Made by a program: the position numbers and the translations under genes. Shown one piece after another: positions 17,831 through 28,400 of a DNA stretch of 64,000 nucleotides. Numbering within the stretch: position 1 is the stretch's first letter; every line of letters starts with the position of its first letter. The DNA is from JANMES01 sp038229715. Its GTDB lineage: Bacteria > Planctomycetota > Phycisphaerae > Tepidisphaerales > Tepidisphaeraceae. The stretch covers positions 12,402 through 76,401 of the forward strand of contig JBBROD010000008.1 in the NCBI GenBank assembly GCA_038229715.1, given 5' to 3'. The notes beneath the pieces were generated by a model that searched no databases, was not told where the DNA came from, and saw only the letters and a program-made list of their open reading frames with translations.

Positions 17831-20389
17831 TTATCGTTTCCAAACCGCACAGGCCCGAGGAGGAAGCGTAACGTAGTAGCCGTCTTCCACAGGCTCAATC
17901 TTGACGTTTTCTTCCGACGACATTTGCAGCGTCCACTCCCCCTTGGCCTTTGGAATACGGATAAATTGCCGCTCAGCACCGGCGATGCGGAAAACATAGA
18001 GAAGTTGCGCTTCGCCGGTTCCATCACCGAAGCAGACTGCATCCCAGTCTTCCAGCTTCTGTACCTGCGGCAGCGGGAAAAATACCGGTTGGCTTTGCAG
18101 GTGGCGATTGCCCTTGTATTTGTCAACCAGCTGCCGCACGCGTTGGGTGGCCTCAGGGCTCCACTGGGCAATGTCGCCATTGAAGCTGAGCGTGCCCGGC
18201 ATGCGGCTGATGACGTTGTAGGCCGTCGCCTCGCTGTCTCCGGTGTTGCGATGGACGCGAACGGATAGATTTAACATGTACGACGGCCAAAACCGCAACG
18301 CGCCGGTTTGATTGAATCTGCAGACATCGGCATTGGCGGTGTGGTCGCTCAGCCATGTCGAGGTGCAATACCGCATATTGCCTAGGTCAAATCGCGTTCC
18401 GCCGCCGGCACAACATTCGAAGTGGAAATCAGGGAATTCCTTTGTGATTCGATCCATGATCTCATAGTAACCCTTCATGTAATTCAGCCCGCCGCTGCCG
18501 GCCATTTCGAATCGGTGCCAGGTGCAGTCATAGGTTTTGATCCAGCGGCGCATCGACTCGACGCATTCATCCACGTCGGCCTGCTTGCTCATGTCAAATG
18601 CGGGACCGCCGCCGCCGTTTTTGAGGATCCAGTACGACCATAGCCCGAATCCCATGCCGCGATCGCGCACGTCCTGGCTCAGTCGCTGCAGATCGGGAAT
18701 ACCTTTGGGGAACTTGGCCGGGTCCGGCTCGTCCCATTTTCCGCGGCCCGAGGCGCAAAACGCACCCTTGCCGTACCAGCCGGCGTCGAGACAGAAGTAT
18801 TCTACGCCCAGTTCAGCTGCTCGCTTGGACTGCTTCAGCATATCCTCGACGGTGAAATCACTGTGGATTCCGAACCAGTGGTCATAGGTAACTTTGTTAG
18901 TTTGCGCTTTGGGCGGCGTTTTGTAGGCGATCTTGTCGGCGATGTATTTGCGCGTGGCGTTTTCCAGCGCCGTCCAGTTGTTACCCTCGAAGAATACGAC
19001 ATGCACCTTCGGCGTCAACAACTCCGAGTTAGGTGGAAGGACAATGCTTCCAAAGCCCATTGTTCCTGAGACTTCAAAATCGGTCGGCGGTACGCCGGTG
19101 AAGCTCGTTGCCGTGTAGCCGGCGTGGTGTGCCCAGCCGGCACTCCACTCGAAGGTGACGGTAAAGCCCGACATTTGCTCGCCTTTTTGCATAGCGAATT
19201 GCATCATCGGAACGTACTCATGGGCTGCAGCGCCCGCTATGTCCACGGGTTTGGCGTGGTCGTTGATCATGAACGAGCGATCGACCGTTTGAAACGCGCG
19301 TGAGGGATATACTGCATCGTAGTGCTGCGACCCGGTGATATACCGGACGCGCGGTATCACCGTCGGCAAATTCACCACAAACCTCTGCTTCCACGGGTCG
19401 ATCTCCAATCCCGTGATCGACGTGCTGCCGCTATTTTTTAGGCGCACCTGGTACCACATCGCGTTGTGCTCTTTGTCGAACTGAGTCTCTATTGCGGCGC
19501 TAAGATCACCCTTTACGGCCTTCAGTGTGCCGCCCTCGTCAGCAAACACCAGAGGCTTTTTGTCGGCCGTGCGGATGGCGAGTGGGATCAGGGGGATGAA
19601 CTGCTCGCGAAGGGAAGCGGGAGCATTCCTGCTGATGAGATCAGCCCCAGCGACATTCAGCAACGCAGCGGCCGCGGTGCGAACTTGGGCGGCACCGGCT
19701 TGATAGAGGCAGGACATTTCAAGCTCGCTCAGGGCGCGATTGTACAGGCGCAAATCGTCAATGAAACCGGTGAAAAAGTCGCCAGTACCGACGCTGCTGC
19801 CGACGTAGGCGGGCTCCGACCCGCTGGTGTCAAGGGGGCCGCTAATCACCATCTGCTGCAGTTCCTGACCGATGGCCGTCTGCTTTCCATCGACGTACGT
19901 GCGCATCTGCGTGCCGTCGTACTTGCCGGACACTAAGTGCCATTTGCCGTCCATGAGGGCCGACGGGTTGATCTGCGAATCAAACTCCGTGTACTTCTCG
20001 CCGATGTTAAGCCCGAGCGTGAGGTGCGTGCCGCCGTCCTGGAGCGCGAGCATGGTGCGGCTGTTGGCATCCTCCTTGCGGTAGATGACGCTGTTCCCCT
20101 GCAGTGCCTGCGGCAGCACCCAAGCGCTGATCGTAATTTGCTTGGGCGTTTTCAGCGCGCCGGAATGCGGGATCTTGACGGAACTCCCACCGTCGAGGTA
20201 AACGCATTGGCTCAAGATACCCGGCCGTAGCACGGAAGGAGTTACATCTGAGGTGGATTCTACGCCGCTTTGGACAACGGCCTGGCCTTTATCAAAAGTC
20301 CAGTGTCCGACCAATCCACTGTCGTCCCCCATAGCGCACGCTGAGTGCAGAATCAACGCCGCCGCGAGTAATCCGACCAATCGCTTCAT
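17831..20389 (-). CDS. Secreted LamG domain / clan GH-D (GH36-like) glycosidase
   Basis: An 852-residue exported protein starting at ATG 20389 after AAGGA. A signal peptide (LLAAALILHSACA) precedes a LamG/concanavalin-like domain (residues about 28-230, GLVGHWTFDKG ... GFIDDLRLYNRALSELE). The C-terminal half is a GH36-like barrel: YFCLDAGWYG, ECCAGGGTRFDLGN and LSDHTANADVC, the last giving a plausible acid/base Asp682. Where GH36 enzymes have KWD with the nucleophile Asp, this protein has HRFEM, putting Glu628 at that place. It may therefore be an altered alpha-galactosidase or act on another sugar. It lies downstream of the decayed rhamnosidase in the same orientation. Confidence 0.8.
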   Translation of the reverse strand: MKRLVGLLAAALILHSACAMGDDSGLVGHWTFDKGQAVVQSGVESTSDVTPSVLRPGILSQCVYLDGGSSVKIPHSGALKTPKQITISAWVLPQALQGNSVIYRKEDANSRTMLALQDGGTHLTLGLNIGEKYTEFDSQINPSALMDGKWHLVSGKYDGTQMRTYVDGKQTAIGQELQQMVISGPLDTSGSEPAYVGSSVGTGDFFTGFIDDLRLYNRALSELEMSCLYQAGAAQVRTAAAALLNVAGADLISRNAPASLREQFIPLIPLAIRTADKKPLVFADEGGTLKAVKGDLSAAIETQFDKEHNAMWYQVRLKNSGSTSITGLEIDPWKQRFVVNLPTVIPRVRYITGSQHYDAVYPSRAFQTVDRSFMINDHAKPVDIAGAAAHEYVPMMQFAMQKGEQMSGFTVTFEWSAGWAHHAGYTATSFTGVPPTDFEVSGTMGFGSIVLPPNSELLTPKVHVVFFEGNNWTALENATRKYIADKIAYKTPPKAQTNKVTYDHWFGIHSDFTVEDMLKQSKRAAELGVEYFCLDAGWYGKGAFCASGRGKWDEPDPAKFPKGIPDLQRLSQDVRDRGMGFGLWSYWILKNGGGGPAFDMSKQADVDECVESMRRWIKTYDCTWHRFEMAGSGGLNYMKGYYEIMDRITKEFPDFHFECCAGGGTRFDLGNMRYCTSTWLSDHTANADVCRFNQTGALRFWPSYMLNLSVRVHRNTGDSEATAYNVISRMPGTLSFNGDIAQWSPEATQRVRQLVDKYKGNRHLQSQPVFFPLPQVQKLEDWDAVCFGDGTGEAQLLYVFRIAGAERQFIRIPKAKGEWTLQMSSEENVKIEPVEDGYYVTLPPRACAVWKR

Positions 20390-20426
20390 GGTAAATCCTT
20401 GCTTGAACTGAACTAGGTTCCCTGCA

Positions 20427-21232
20427 TTAGAGAGACGAATAAAACGTGTAGTGGCCCGACTCGGTCTCGTACACAGCGACACCTTCTTGGTAACCGATCC
20501 TTTTTACGCCTATGGCGTCGACAGCCAGCTTTCCGGATTTAGACATGTCACTGCCTTCCTTAGCTGGCATGTGCACGGTGGCGGTAGTGCCAAGCGCGAT
20601 CGTAACATTGGGCGTCAACTTCTGGCCCTCTAACTTCCAATCGGTTGCGATCGTGCTGCGGAATGAGTCGTACGCTCCCTTGTTCCACATGAGCGCGGGG
20701 TCACCCGAGCGAACTAGCGACCCGATGGCCGTTAATGTGCAGCTCGTACAGACCGAGTCCCGTCACGTAGACCGCGGCGCGGCGGACAGGCGAGGTCACC
20801 TCGAACTGCGTCCTCGCGGTTCATCAGGCCGACCGTCCATTTGGCAGGCTCGCTCCAATTCTTGGCGGCATCCTTGCGATCCCACACTCTGACTTTCCAA
20901 AAGCATCTTGCCCGCGAGGTAAGTGGCGAGCCGGCGTATTCCACGAAGGTCGTTTGATCGGACGCGATTTTTCCTGTGCCCCACAGATCGCCTTTATTAG
21001 CCGCTAGGGTTTTCGCAGTCGATGAAACTAACACACGGTACGCCGTGCGGCCTTGTCCGCGCTGGTCAGACTCCAGCACCCATAACAGCCGCGGTGAGGT
21101 GGTATCGATGCCGAGGGGATTGACGAAATATTCGCAGCGCAACTTCGACAGCCCGACGGCGGACGCGCCCCATGCAGCGACAGTCAGCGTATTCAGTGCA
21201 ACAAATAGCGAGCAGAACAGGAACTTTCTCAT
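20427..21232 (-). pseudogene. Internally deleted GH78 alpha-L-rhamnosidase
   Basis: Starts well: AGGAGGA, ATG 21232, signal peptide and a standard GH78 opening (LRCEYFVNPLGIDTTSPRLLW ... AKWTVGLMNRED). Around 20810 the sequence jumps frame and domain to 20808-20715, which reads QFEVTSPVRRAAVYVTGLG followed by LYELHINGHRV, the rhamnosidase N-domain segment that lies 200-odd residues further on in the paralogues. It then jumps again near 20710 to a C-terminal domain (WNKGAYDSFRSTIATDWKLEG ... ESGHYTFYSSL). The F5/8C-like region and the whole catalytic barrel are missing. Two deletions plus a frameshift explain it. It cannot encode an active enzyme. The intact 5' end shows that it was a member of the RhaT operon. 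Confidence 0.85.
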
Positions 21233-21301
21233 TATGAAATTCCTCCTAACGGCGTATGAATCGCGTCGGCAGGGCAAAAACTATCTGTGTTGCGAAGACA
21301 T

Positions 21302-22423
21302 TTAGTGCGAGCGTGCGGTCGCGATCCCCGGGTCGCTTTGCTGTGTGTTTGTTGCGGTTACTGCCTTGTCAGATGCGTCGGCCGGGAGCGTGTTAGAGTA
21401 ACCCAGAATGCCGAATGCCACGAGTAGCGTCGCCACACCGACCATCATCATATTTTTAGCGCGACCGCTGGCGCCCTTCCACTCACCTTGCATCGCTCCT
21501 GCCAAGTTGCCGACGAGAACAGCGCACAGCAGCATCATGGGAAAGCCCGCGTAGGCGCCGAGTGTTCCCATGTACCCTGCGCCGATGCCAAAGACGATAA
21601 TTCCCAGCGGCCAGCACAGTCCGAGAAATGCCGCCCAGAACCAGTGCGACGACCCGCCGGTCTCGAAGATTCGCATGACGTTCTTGTTCTTGATCATCAC
21701 GCCAAAGGCGTAGAGGAAGTTCACGCCAAAGTTTCCCGTGAACACCAGCGCCCAGACGACAAAGCTGGTTGCCCATGCCGGTGCGCCATGCTTGGCGGCG
21801 AGATCACCCATCTTGCCGACTTCGTTCCCGTAGATCAGTCCAAAATTCACCGAAGCCGACATCGCGCCGGAGATCAGACAGAACATCAGCCCGACGATAA
21901 ACGGCGTGGACTTCTTGCCCTCCGCCGTGTCAGTCTCTTTTTTGCTGACCATATCGGTTTCTTTTCGCTGCCCGGCCATCGAAATGAACACGATGCCTAG
22001 GAGCATTACGCCGACGGCGACGTACAGCATAATCGCGGTGGGCGTGAGCGCTTTCTCTGGATGAAAGATCCACAGCGGCGCGGGTCCCCCGAAGACATTG
22101 ATGAAGCCCATCAGCAGCGACACCCCGAGCGCCACACCCACTGCAGCGATGGCCTTGCCCCAGAAGATCCCCCCGAGTCCCCAGCCGATGCCCAGCAGAA
22201 GGGTGATCAGGATTTTCGTCGTGCCGACTTCCGAAAAAAGTGAACCGACGTTGGGCACGGTCATCAATACCAGCGGCCAAGGCACGACGACGAGTGCTAT
22301 TAGCGAGCCAAGGCCCCACGTGTTTTCCCACGCCCACTTCGGGGTGCGCGTTATACCCAGGGAGAATAACCCTTCCATCGCGCCGCCGACTACAACCAAC
22401 AATATTCCGAAAACCAGTCCCAT
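21302..22423 (-). CDS. rhaT: L-rhamnose/proton symporter
   Basis: A 373-residue membrane protein with about ten hydrophobic segments, including a glycine-rich first helix (GLVFGILLVVVGGAMEGLF) and a PKWAWENTWGLGSLIALVVVPW stretch that parallels the KKWSWETMWSVGG region of E. coli RhaT. GIGWGLGGIFWGKAIAAVGVALG also matches the RhaT pattern. The start at ATG 22423 is preferred over ATG 22441 because GAGGAGA lies seven bases before it. It would bring L-rhamnose across the inner membrane with protons. Upstream in the same direction are the dehydrogenase and lactonase genes of a possible rhamnose oxidation route. A central hydrophilic loop (residues about 155-175) is lysine- and glutamate-rich. 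Confidence 0.88.
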   Translation of the reverse strand: MGLVFGILLVVVGGAMEGLFSLGITRTPKWAWENTWGLGSLIALVVVPWPLVLMTVPNVGSLFSEVGTTKILITLLLGIGWGLGGIFWGKAIAAVGVALGVSLLMGFINVFGGPAPLWIFHPEKALTPTAIMLYVAVGVMLLGIVFISMAGQRKETDMVSKKETDTAEGKKSTPFIVGLMFCLISGAMSASVNFGLIYGNEVGKMGDLAAKHGAPAWATSFVVWALVFTGNFGVNFLYAFGVMIKNKNVMRIFETGGSSHWFWAAFLGLCWPLGIIVFGIGAGYMGTLGAYAGFPMMLLCAVLVGNLAGAMQGEWKGASGRAKNMMMVGVATLLVAFGILGYSNTLPADASDKAVTATNTQQSDPGIATARSH

Positions 22424-22497
22424 TGCGTCTCCTCGACTCATGTTGTGTGAATATGTATTCAGCCGCCAAGTCAGTGCCTGAATACCAAAGCGAGCGC

Positions 22498-23295
22498 CTA
22501 GTCAGTGCCAGCGAAGTTCGATACTTCGCCGAGTCCTTCAGAACCCATTCCTTGGTATCCGCCGTCGATGGGGAGATCGATTGCGGTGACGAAGCTGGCT
22601 TCGTCGCTCAGCAGGAATGAAATGCCCTTGGCGACTTCGACGGGCTCGCCGAGGCGGCGCATCATGTGGAATTTCCCCCAGAGCGGCGTCCATTTCTTTT
22701 TGTCCCCGCCGGCCGCTTTAAGCACTTCGTTGGTCCAAATCCAACCGGGGCTAACGCTGTTGACGCGGATGTTCATCGGGGCAAAGTCCAGCGCTTGGCA
22801 GCGGGTCAGTGTTTGCACAGCGCCTTTAGCGGAGTTGTACGTCCAGCGATTCGGCTGCGCAATGAACGCTGAGATGCTCGACACATTTACGATCGATCCG
22901 CCGCCGCTGCGTTTCATATGCGGCGCCGACAGTGCGGCCATTGTCGCATAAGCGATCGGTCCGACGTGGTACATACGGTCCCACTCTTCACGCGTGGTAT
23001 CCGCGCCCTTGGCGATAAAAGAAAAAGCATTGTTCACGAGGAAATCCAGCCGCCCCCATTTGGCGATGGCTTGCTCGACCAAGTTGCGACAAGTCGATTC
23101 CTCACCCATGTCGCCCTTCACGAACTGTACTTTTTCCCCGGCCGCGGTGAGTTGCGACGCAAGTGCGTTTCCTTGGTCAGACATGTCACTGAATGTCACC
23201 GCACACCCTTCGGCGGCCAGCAAATCCATGGTCGCGCGTCCGATGCCTCCTGCGCCGCCGGTGATAATCGCCGATTTGCCTTCAAACCGTTTCAT
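22498..23295 (-). CDS. Short-chain dehydrogenase, candidate L-rhamnose 1-dehydrogenase
   Basis: A 265-residue classical SDR. TGGAGGIG (residues 12-19) binds the nucleotide, Asp37 at the end of strand 2 favours NAD over NADP, NNAF continues the Rossmann fold, and Ser140, Tyr153 and Lys157 (YNSAK) make the catalytic set. Next to RhaT and a lactonase it could oxidise L-rhamnose to the lactone (LRA1-type step), but a 2-keto-3-deoxy-acid dehydrogenase role is equally consistent with the fold. The second SDR of this window, near 57 kb, shares the MKRFEG N-terminus. Confidence 0.82.
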   Translation of the reverse strand: MKRFEGKSAIITGGAGGIGRATMDLLAAEGCAVTFSDMSDQGNALASQLTAAGEKVQFVKGDMGEESTCRNLVEQAIAKWGRLDFLVNNAFSFIAKGADTTREEWDRMYHVGPIAYATMAALSAPHMKRSGGGSIVNVSSISAFIAQPNRWTYNSAKGAVQTLTRCQALDFAPMNIRVNSVSPGWIWTNEVLKAAGGDKKKWTPLWGKFHMMRRLGEPVEVAKGISFLLSDEASFVTAIDLPIDGGYQGMGSEGLGEVSNFAGTD

Positions 23296-23330
23296 GGGTT
23301 CTGCCTTTCTTGGTAACTACTCTGGATTTG

Positions 23331-24185
23331 TTACAGCCGATAGAAACTCACTGCGTTGTCGTAGAAAATTCTCTTTTGTTCAGACGGTGACAGGGCCGCC
23401 GTCGCAGATTTCAAAGTGTCGATCCAGACCTTGAGCGGGCCGGCGTGCAGAACAACCGGCCAATCTCCGCCAAACATTACGCGCTTTGTGCCAAACGTTT
23501 TAAGCACGTGGTCGATGTAGGGCGTGAGGTCTTGCGTCGTCCAGCCCTTGTGATCTGCTTCGACGATGAGGCCGCTCATCTTGCACCAGACATTCGGGAA
23601 AGCCGACAGATCTCGAATATGATCGCGCCACGGATCCTGTTCCCGTTCTTTAATGAACGGCTTGCCGATGTGGTCGAGAATGAAGTTCACGTTCGGGCAA
23701 GCCTCGATGAGCTTGATTGCGTTAGCGGTCTGGGCCGGGCCTTTTACGCAAATATCGAAGCTCAGGCCGTACTTCGAAAGCAATTGCACGCCCTTTACAA
23801 AATCCGGCTGCACGCAAAAATCCGGGTTAGCCTCGAACTGGATGATTCGTCTAACGCCTTTCACTAACTTATTTCTTGTTAGCGCCGCGATTTCGCACTC
23901 CACGGCTGGTCCTCGTTCCAGTGGCGCCCAAGAGACGATGCCCTGAATCTTTGGATTGACCTTCGCCTGTTCCGTAATCCACTGCGTCTCTTGGCGATAT
24001 TGAGCTACGTCTACTTCGCATTGTACGAACACCATTTTCTCGATGGAGAACGTTTCGGTCGCCTTGGCGTAATCGTTGAGAAGGAACGGGTTATTGAGCA
24101 TCGGGCTTGAGTCCAGCCAAGGATAGCGCAGCGTCTTTGGGTCCCAAAGGTGCAGGTGCGTATCGATGATTGGAAACGGACTCAT
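23331..24185 (-). CDS. COG3618 amidohydrolase, candidate sugar-acid lactonase
   Basis: A 284-residue amidohydrolase-2 family protein. IIDTHLHLWD at residues 6-15 supplies the HxH metal-type motif, LDHIGKP lies mid-protein, and MFGGDWPV near residue 240 holds the conserved Asp of the family. Members include L-fuconolactonase, L-rhamnono-lactonase and 2-pyrone-4,6-dicarboxylate lactonase. In this neighbourhood hydrolysis of L-rhamnono-1,4-lactone (or a related deoxyhexonolactone) is the likely role. Its ATG overlaps the stop of the preceding 2-hydroxyacid dehydrogenase (ATGA at 24182-24185), so the two are translated together. Confidence 0.82.
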   Translation of the reverse strand: MSPFPIIDTHLHLWDPKTLRYPWLDSSPMLNNPFLLNDYAKATETFSIEKMVFVQCEVDVAQYRQETQWITEQAKVNPKIQGIVSWAPLERGPAVECEIAALTRNKLVKGVRRIIQFEANPDFCVQPDFVKGVQLLSKYGLSFDICVKGPAQTANAIKLIEACPNVNFILDHIGKPFIKEREQDPWRDHIRDLSAFPNVWCKMSGLIVEADHKGWTTQDLTPYIDHVLKTFGTKRVMFGGDWPVVLHAGPLKVWIDTLKSATAALSPSEQKRIFYDNAVSFYRL

Positions 24186-25207
24186 AACCTGGCCTCCATT
24201 GCCGCATCGAGAGGCTCATTTACAAGGTTTCGAATGGGCTCGCCGAGCAAGGCACGACGGCACGCCTCTGCGCCTTTGGTTCGCATGTCATTCAGGCCTT
24301 CGGTGCTGTAGAAAGCCGAATGCGGATTGATTAGCACACGATGGTGCGCCGGATGGTTGGGATCTCGCCACGCCTTGACCAAGGGTTCGTCCGCTATCGG
24401 CGGCTCGGTCTCGAGCACGTCGATGCCCGCGCCGGCGAGTTGCCCACTGGCAATTGCATCGGGAATCGCGGAGGTGTCAACCACGGCGCCGCGCGCAGTG
24501 TTGACGATAAAACACCCGACGGGCATTTTGGCGATCGCGGCCGAGTCAATCATATGATGGGTTTCGGGCGTGTTTGGGCAGTGGAGACTGAGCACGTACG
24601 CACGCTTCAAAAGCTCATCGAGGGTCTCCACGCGTTGGATTCCCTCGGCTTTGTCGTACCCGTCCGCTTTATGCGGGTCGTAATAGATGACGTTCATTCC
24701 CAGCGCCCGCGCCCGATGGGCCGCCGCCGTGCCGATCCGTCCCAGGCCGACAATCGCGAATGTCTGCCCGCGCAGCCGACGTAGCGGGGCGGCTTGCGCG
24801 TAAGACCATAAGCCTTGCTCGCTACGTAGCCGGCTGTTGAGAAACGTGATGCCGCGCGTGAGCGCCAGCATCAATCCAATGGACGAGTCGGCCACTTCTT
24901 CCGTGCCATAGTCGGGAACGTTGGCAACAGGGATTCCACGCGTGCCGGCCAAGGCATGGTCGACGTTATCGTAACCCACGCCGCACCGCACAATCAGCTT
25001 GCAGTGGTTGAGTCGCTCAACGGTCCGACGTCGCAGACTGAGATTGTGATAAAGCATGATCGCGTCGGCGTCCTCGATGTGACCAACGAGCTCGCGCTCG
25101 TTGCTAGCATCAAGGGCTTGCACGTCGGCAATATCGCCGAGGATTTCCTCCTCGATATCGGGCTGGCCGGTAATGAAATCGGTGACAATGACTTTGAATC
25201 GGCTCAT
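24182..25207 (-). CDS. D-isomer-specific 2-hydroxyacid dehydrogenase
   Basis: A 341-residue NAD-dependent dehydrogenase of the phosphoglycerate dehydrogenase/CtBP group. GLGRIGTAAAHRA is the dinucleotide-binding motif, TARGAVVD carries the substrate-binding Arg, ETEPP the Glu and NPHSAFYS the catalytic His. It would interconvert a 2-keto acid and a D-2-hydroxy acid. First gene of the RhaT operon, directly behind operator site D. Its substrate may be pyruvate, a hydroxypyruvate or a keto-deoxy acid; nothing in the sequence decides. Confidence 0.82.
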   Translation of the reverse strand: MSRFKVIVTDFITGQPDIEEEILGDIADVQALDASNERELVGHIEDADAIMLYHNLSLRRRTVERLNHCKLIVRCGVGYDNVDHALAGTRGIPVANVPDYGTEEVADSSIGLMLALTRGITFLNSRLRSEQGLWSYAQAAPLRRLRGQTFAIVGLGRIGTAAAHRARALGMNVIYYDPHKADGYDKAEGIQRVETLDELLKRAYVLSLHCPNTPETHHMIDSAAIAKMPVGCFIVNTARGAVVDTSAIPDAIASGQLAGAGIDVLETEPPIADEPLVKAWRDPNHPAHHRVLINPHSAFYSTEGLNDMRTKGAEACRRALLGEPIRNLVNEPLDAAMEARL

Positions 25208-25244
25208 ATCGTTCCTTAATGGCTCGCGGATACTCTGCGATGTA

Positions 25245-25260
25245 ATAACATATCATACAT
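25245..25260 (-). promoter_or_regulatory. Operator-like motif (site D)
   Basis: On the minus strand this reads ATGTATGATATGTTAT, exactly the 16 bases found at 355-370, and is followed by TA as at 3950. It lies 38-53 bases upstream of the first gene of the RhaT operon, in the divergent region shared with a rhamnosidase operon. Confidence 0.6.
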
Positions 25261-25424
25261 GATGTGGGCGTCAATATAATTTTAGGACAACGTTTTCTCA
25301 ATCTTCGATTGTCCGAGGGTCTGCGCGCCGCTGCAATCATCTATTTTCACGCTCCTGTTGCGTAAACACCTTCTGAAAGACTTGCTGGCCACAAAAGTGA
25401 GTTCGCGGTAGATTTTATCAACGA

Positions 25425-25438
25425 GTATGGTATCATAC
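25425..25438. promoter_or_regulatory. Operator-like inverted repeat (site E)
   Basis: GTATGGTATCATAC, with GTATG and CATAC arms; the minus strand reads TTGTATGATACCATAC, sharing TGTATGATA with the other sites. It lies 55 bases before the chosen start of the rhamnosidase at 25493 and covers an upstream in-frame ATG at 25427. Confidence 0.55.
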
Positions 25439-25492
25439 AAGTTCGCGACTTGTAAACATCTTTTTCTGCTTAGCATTTTAGGATACACCCTA

Positions 25493-28400
25493 ATGTTCCG
25501 GATGATACTGACCCTCGCCGCTTGGTGGCTTGCCGCCGGAGTGTCAATTGCACGTGCCGCTGTCGCGCCTTCGGATTTGCGATGCGAACGCCAGGTTTCT
25601 CCGCTGGCGGTCGATCAGGTTCATCCGGCGTTCAGCTGGCTGGTCCAAGCTGAACGGCTGCAGCGTGGCATAGGTCAAAGTGCTTACCAGATTCAAGTTG
25701 CGTCCACGGCTGCAAGGTTGGAGAGCGGGCCACACGTATGGGACAGCGGAAAAATCGATTCCGATCAATCGGTCGCCGTGGCGTATGCGGGTCCGGCACT
25801 CGCGTCGAAAGCTATTTATGTCTGGCGCGTCCGCGTGACGACGGATAAGGGTGACACCACCGCCTGGAGCGTCGCCGCGACATTCGGCACCGGCGTGTAC
25901 GCAACCGCCGACTGGAAAGGCCAATGGATAGCTGCGTTCAATCGCGAAGACACCCAGAGCAATTTGCAGAGCCTCGGCTACCGGGCCGAGTCGACTGATA
26001 AGCCGCAAGACCCAAAGTGGGTGCAAGTAGACCTCGGCGAACAAACGGCGATCGACCAAATTATCGTCCATCCTGCCGCCGGCAAAATGGCGATGATGCA
26101 CAACGGCTTCCCGGCGGCTTCACAATTCATGGTTGATCTGATGCCGTCCCAATACCGCGTCGATGTGTCCGACGATCCGGCGTTTGCGAAATTCATGACC
26201 GTGGCCACCCGCAAGCCGGAAGTGGGGGCGATCTTTTCTCGCTCGCGCCATACCTCCGACGCGATTGAGACCCCGGGCGCTCGGGGACGGTACGTTCGAT
26301 TCACAGCCATGTTTCTCTGGCCGCAGCGGCTAGCGGGCGACAAGCCGTGGGGCATGGCGGTCGGTGAACTGGAAGTGATCAGCGGTGGAAAAAATGTTGC
26401 GTTGAACAAGCAGGTGACTGCGAAAGATTCTGTCGAGCGTGACGGTTGGGGCGCCGCCAAGCTCACCGACGGGCAGGGACTTGGCGATCCCCTGATCGAT
26501 CTGGCCGCCGACTCCGCGTTGCTGTTCCGTAAGCAAGTTGCCCTCGAGCAGAAGCCCGTCCGGGCTACCGCGTACGTTTGCGGGCTCGGATATTTTGAAC
26601 TTTCGGTCAACGGCAAAAAAGCCGGCGATCATGTCCTCGACCCCGGATTCACTGATTACACGCGTCGGCAGTTGTACGTCGCCCACGACATCACGCCGAT
26701 GCTGCAAGCCGGCGAGAATGCGATCGGCATGACGCTCGGCAACGGCTGGTACCGCGAGGCGACGCCCGACCAGTTCGGGTATGAGCGTGCTCAGTGGCGT
26801 GCTCCGCTTAAGCTTATCCTGAACATCGAACTGGAATATGCCGACGGATCGCATAAGACGATCAGTTCCAATGCGTCGTGGAAGTGGAACACGTCCAAGA
26901 TCGTCTTCAATTGCATCCGCGGCGGCGAGGTGATCGATGCGCGAGTAGATCGCTCGGGCTGGGACTTGCCGGGTTTTGATGACTCGGCGTGGAAACCAAC
27001 CGTGGCCATCTTGCCGCCGCAGGGGAAGTTGGTCGCGCAGGCGGCTCCTCCGATTCGACTAAATCAGGAGATCAAGCCAGTCGCCCTGAGTGAGCCTTCG
27101 CCTGGCGTTTACGTTTATGACTTGGGCGTGAACATCTCCGGCTGGGCGAGATTCAAAGCAACTGGATCAGCGGGGCAGACGATCGATCTGTATCATAACG
27201 AAATTCTGTTGCCCGCCGGAAGTGTGGACATCGGGCACTGTGCGTACTTTTCGTTCGGGCGTTTTCAACAGGGCACACTGATCTGCAGTGGGAAACCGGG
27301 CGACCTTTATGAGCCGCGATTTACCTACCATGGGTTCCGCTACGTCGAAATTCATGGCCTGAAGTACAAGCCTAAGCTGGAAGACCTGACCGGCTGCTGG
27401 GTGACGACAGATCCCGAGGCGGTGGGCGAGTTCGCGTGCTCGAACGAGACGGTTAACCAGATCCTCACCGTGTACAAGCGCACGCAGCTCAACAACATGG
27501 AGAGCATTCCAACCGACTGCCCGACCCGGGAAAAGATGGGCTGGACTCAGGACGGCTGCGTCACGCAAGAGGCAGCAATCTTCAATTTTGGCGTCGAAAA
27601 CTTCTACGCGAAGTGGCTTGTGGATCTGCAAGACGCGCAAGATCCTAACGGCCACGTCGGTGCGATCGCCCCGACGGCAGGCTGGGGACGAAGTGCGGGT
27701 GGAAATCAGCCCGGCACTTATTCGTGTCCGTGGTGGGGCGGGGCAGTCGTTCGTACCCCTTGGAATCTCTATCTGTATTACGGGGACAAGCAGCGCCTGG
27801 CGGACTCATATAACGCGATGCGCGCGTACACCGAATTCATGGCTTCTACCACCAAGGACGATATCCTCCGCTGGGGCCTCGGCGATTGGCTAGACGAGTC
27901 TGCTGACCGCGAAGTCAAACGCGACTTCGGTCGTCGGAAGGCGTTCCTTGAGATCACATCAACGGCGGCGTTCTACAACTACAACCACATCATGTCCGAA
28001 GCCGCCAAGGTTTTGGGCAAGACACAAGACGCTGAGAAGTACGGCCACGCGGCTGAGCGGATCGCCAAGCGGTACAACGAAGTCTTCTACAACGCAGCAA
28101 CCGGCGAGTACGCCCGCGATGCGCAGACCGCGCAAAGCCTGTCGCTGGCGCTCGGCCTCGTACCGGCGGATCGACGAAGCAAGGTAGAGGACGCCTTCAT
28201 CCGTAACATCATGGAGGAGCGTAAGGGGCACATCAATTCTGGCATCGTCGGCACGCTGTACGTGTTTCACGCGCTAGAGCAAATGAATCGCAACGACGTG
28301 GCCTACACAGTGTTCTCCAACCCGACGTATCCGAGCCTAGCGTACATGATCAGCAAAGGAGCGACGGCGTTCTGGGAATCGTGGTCGGATCCGGCGGGCT

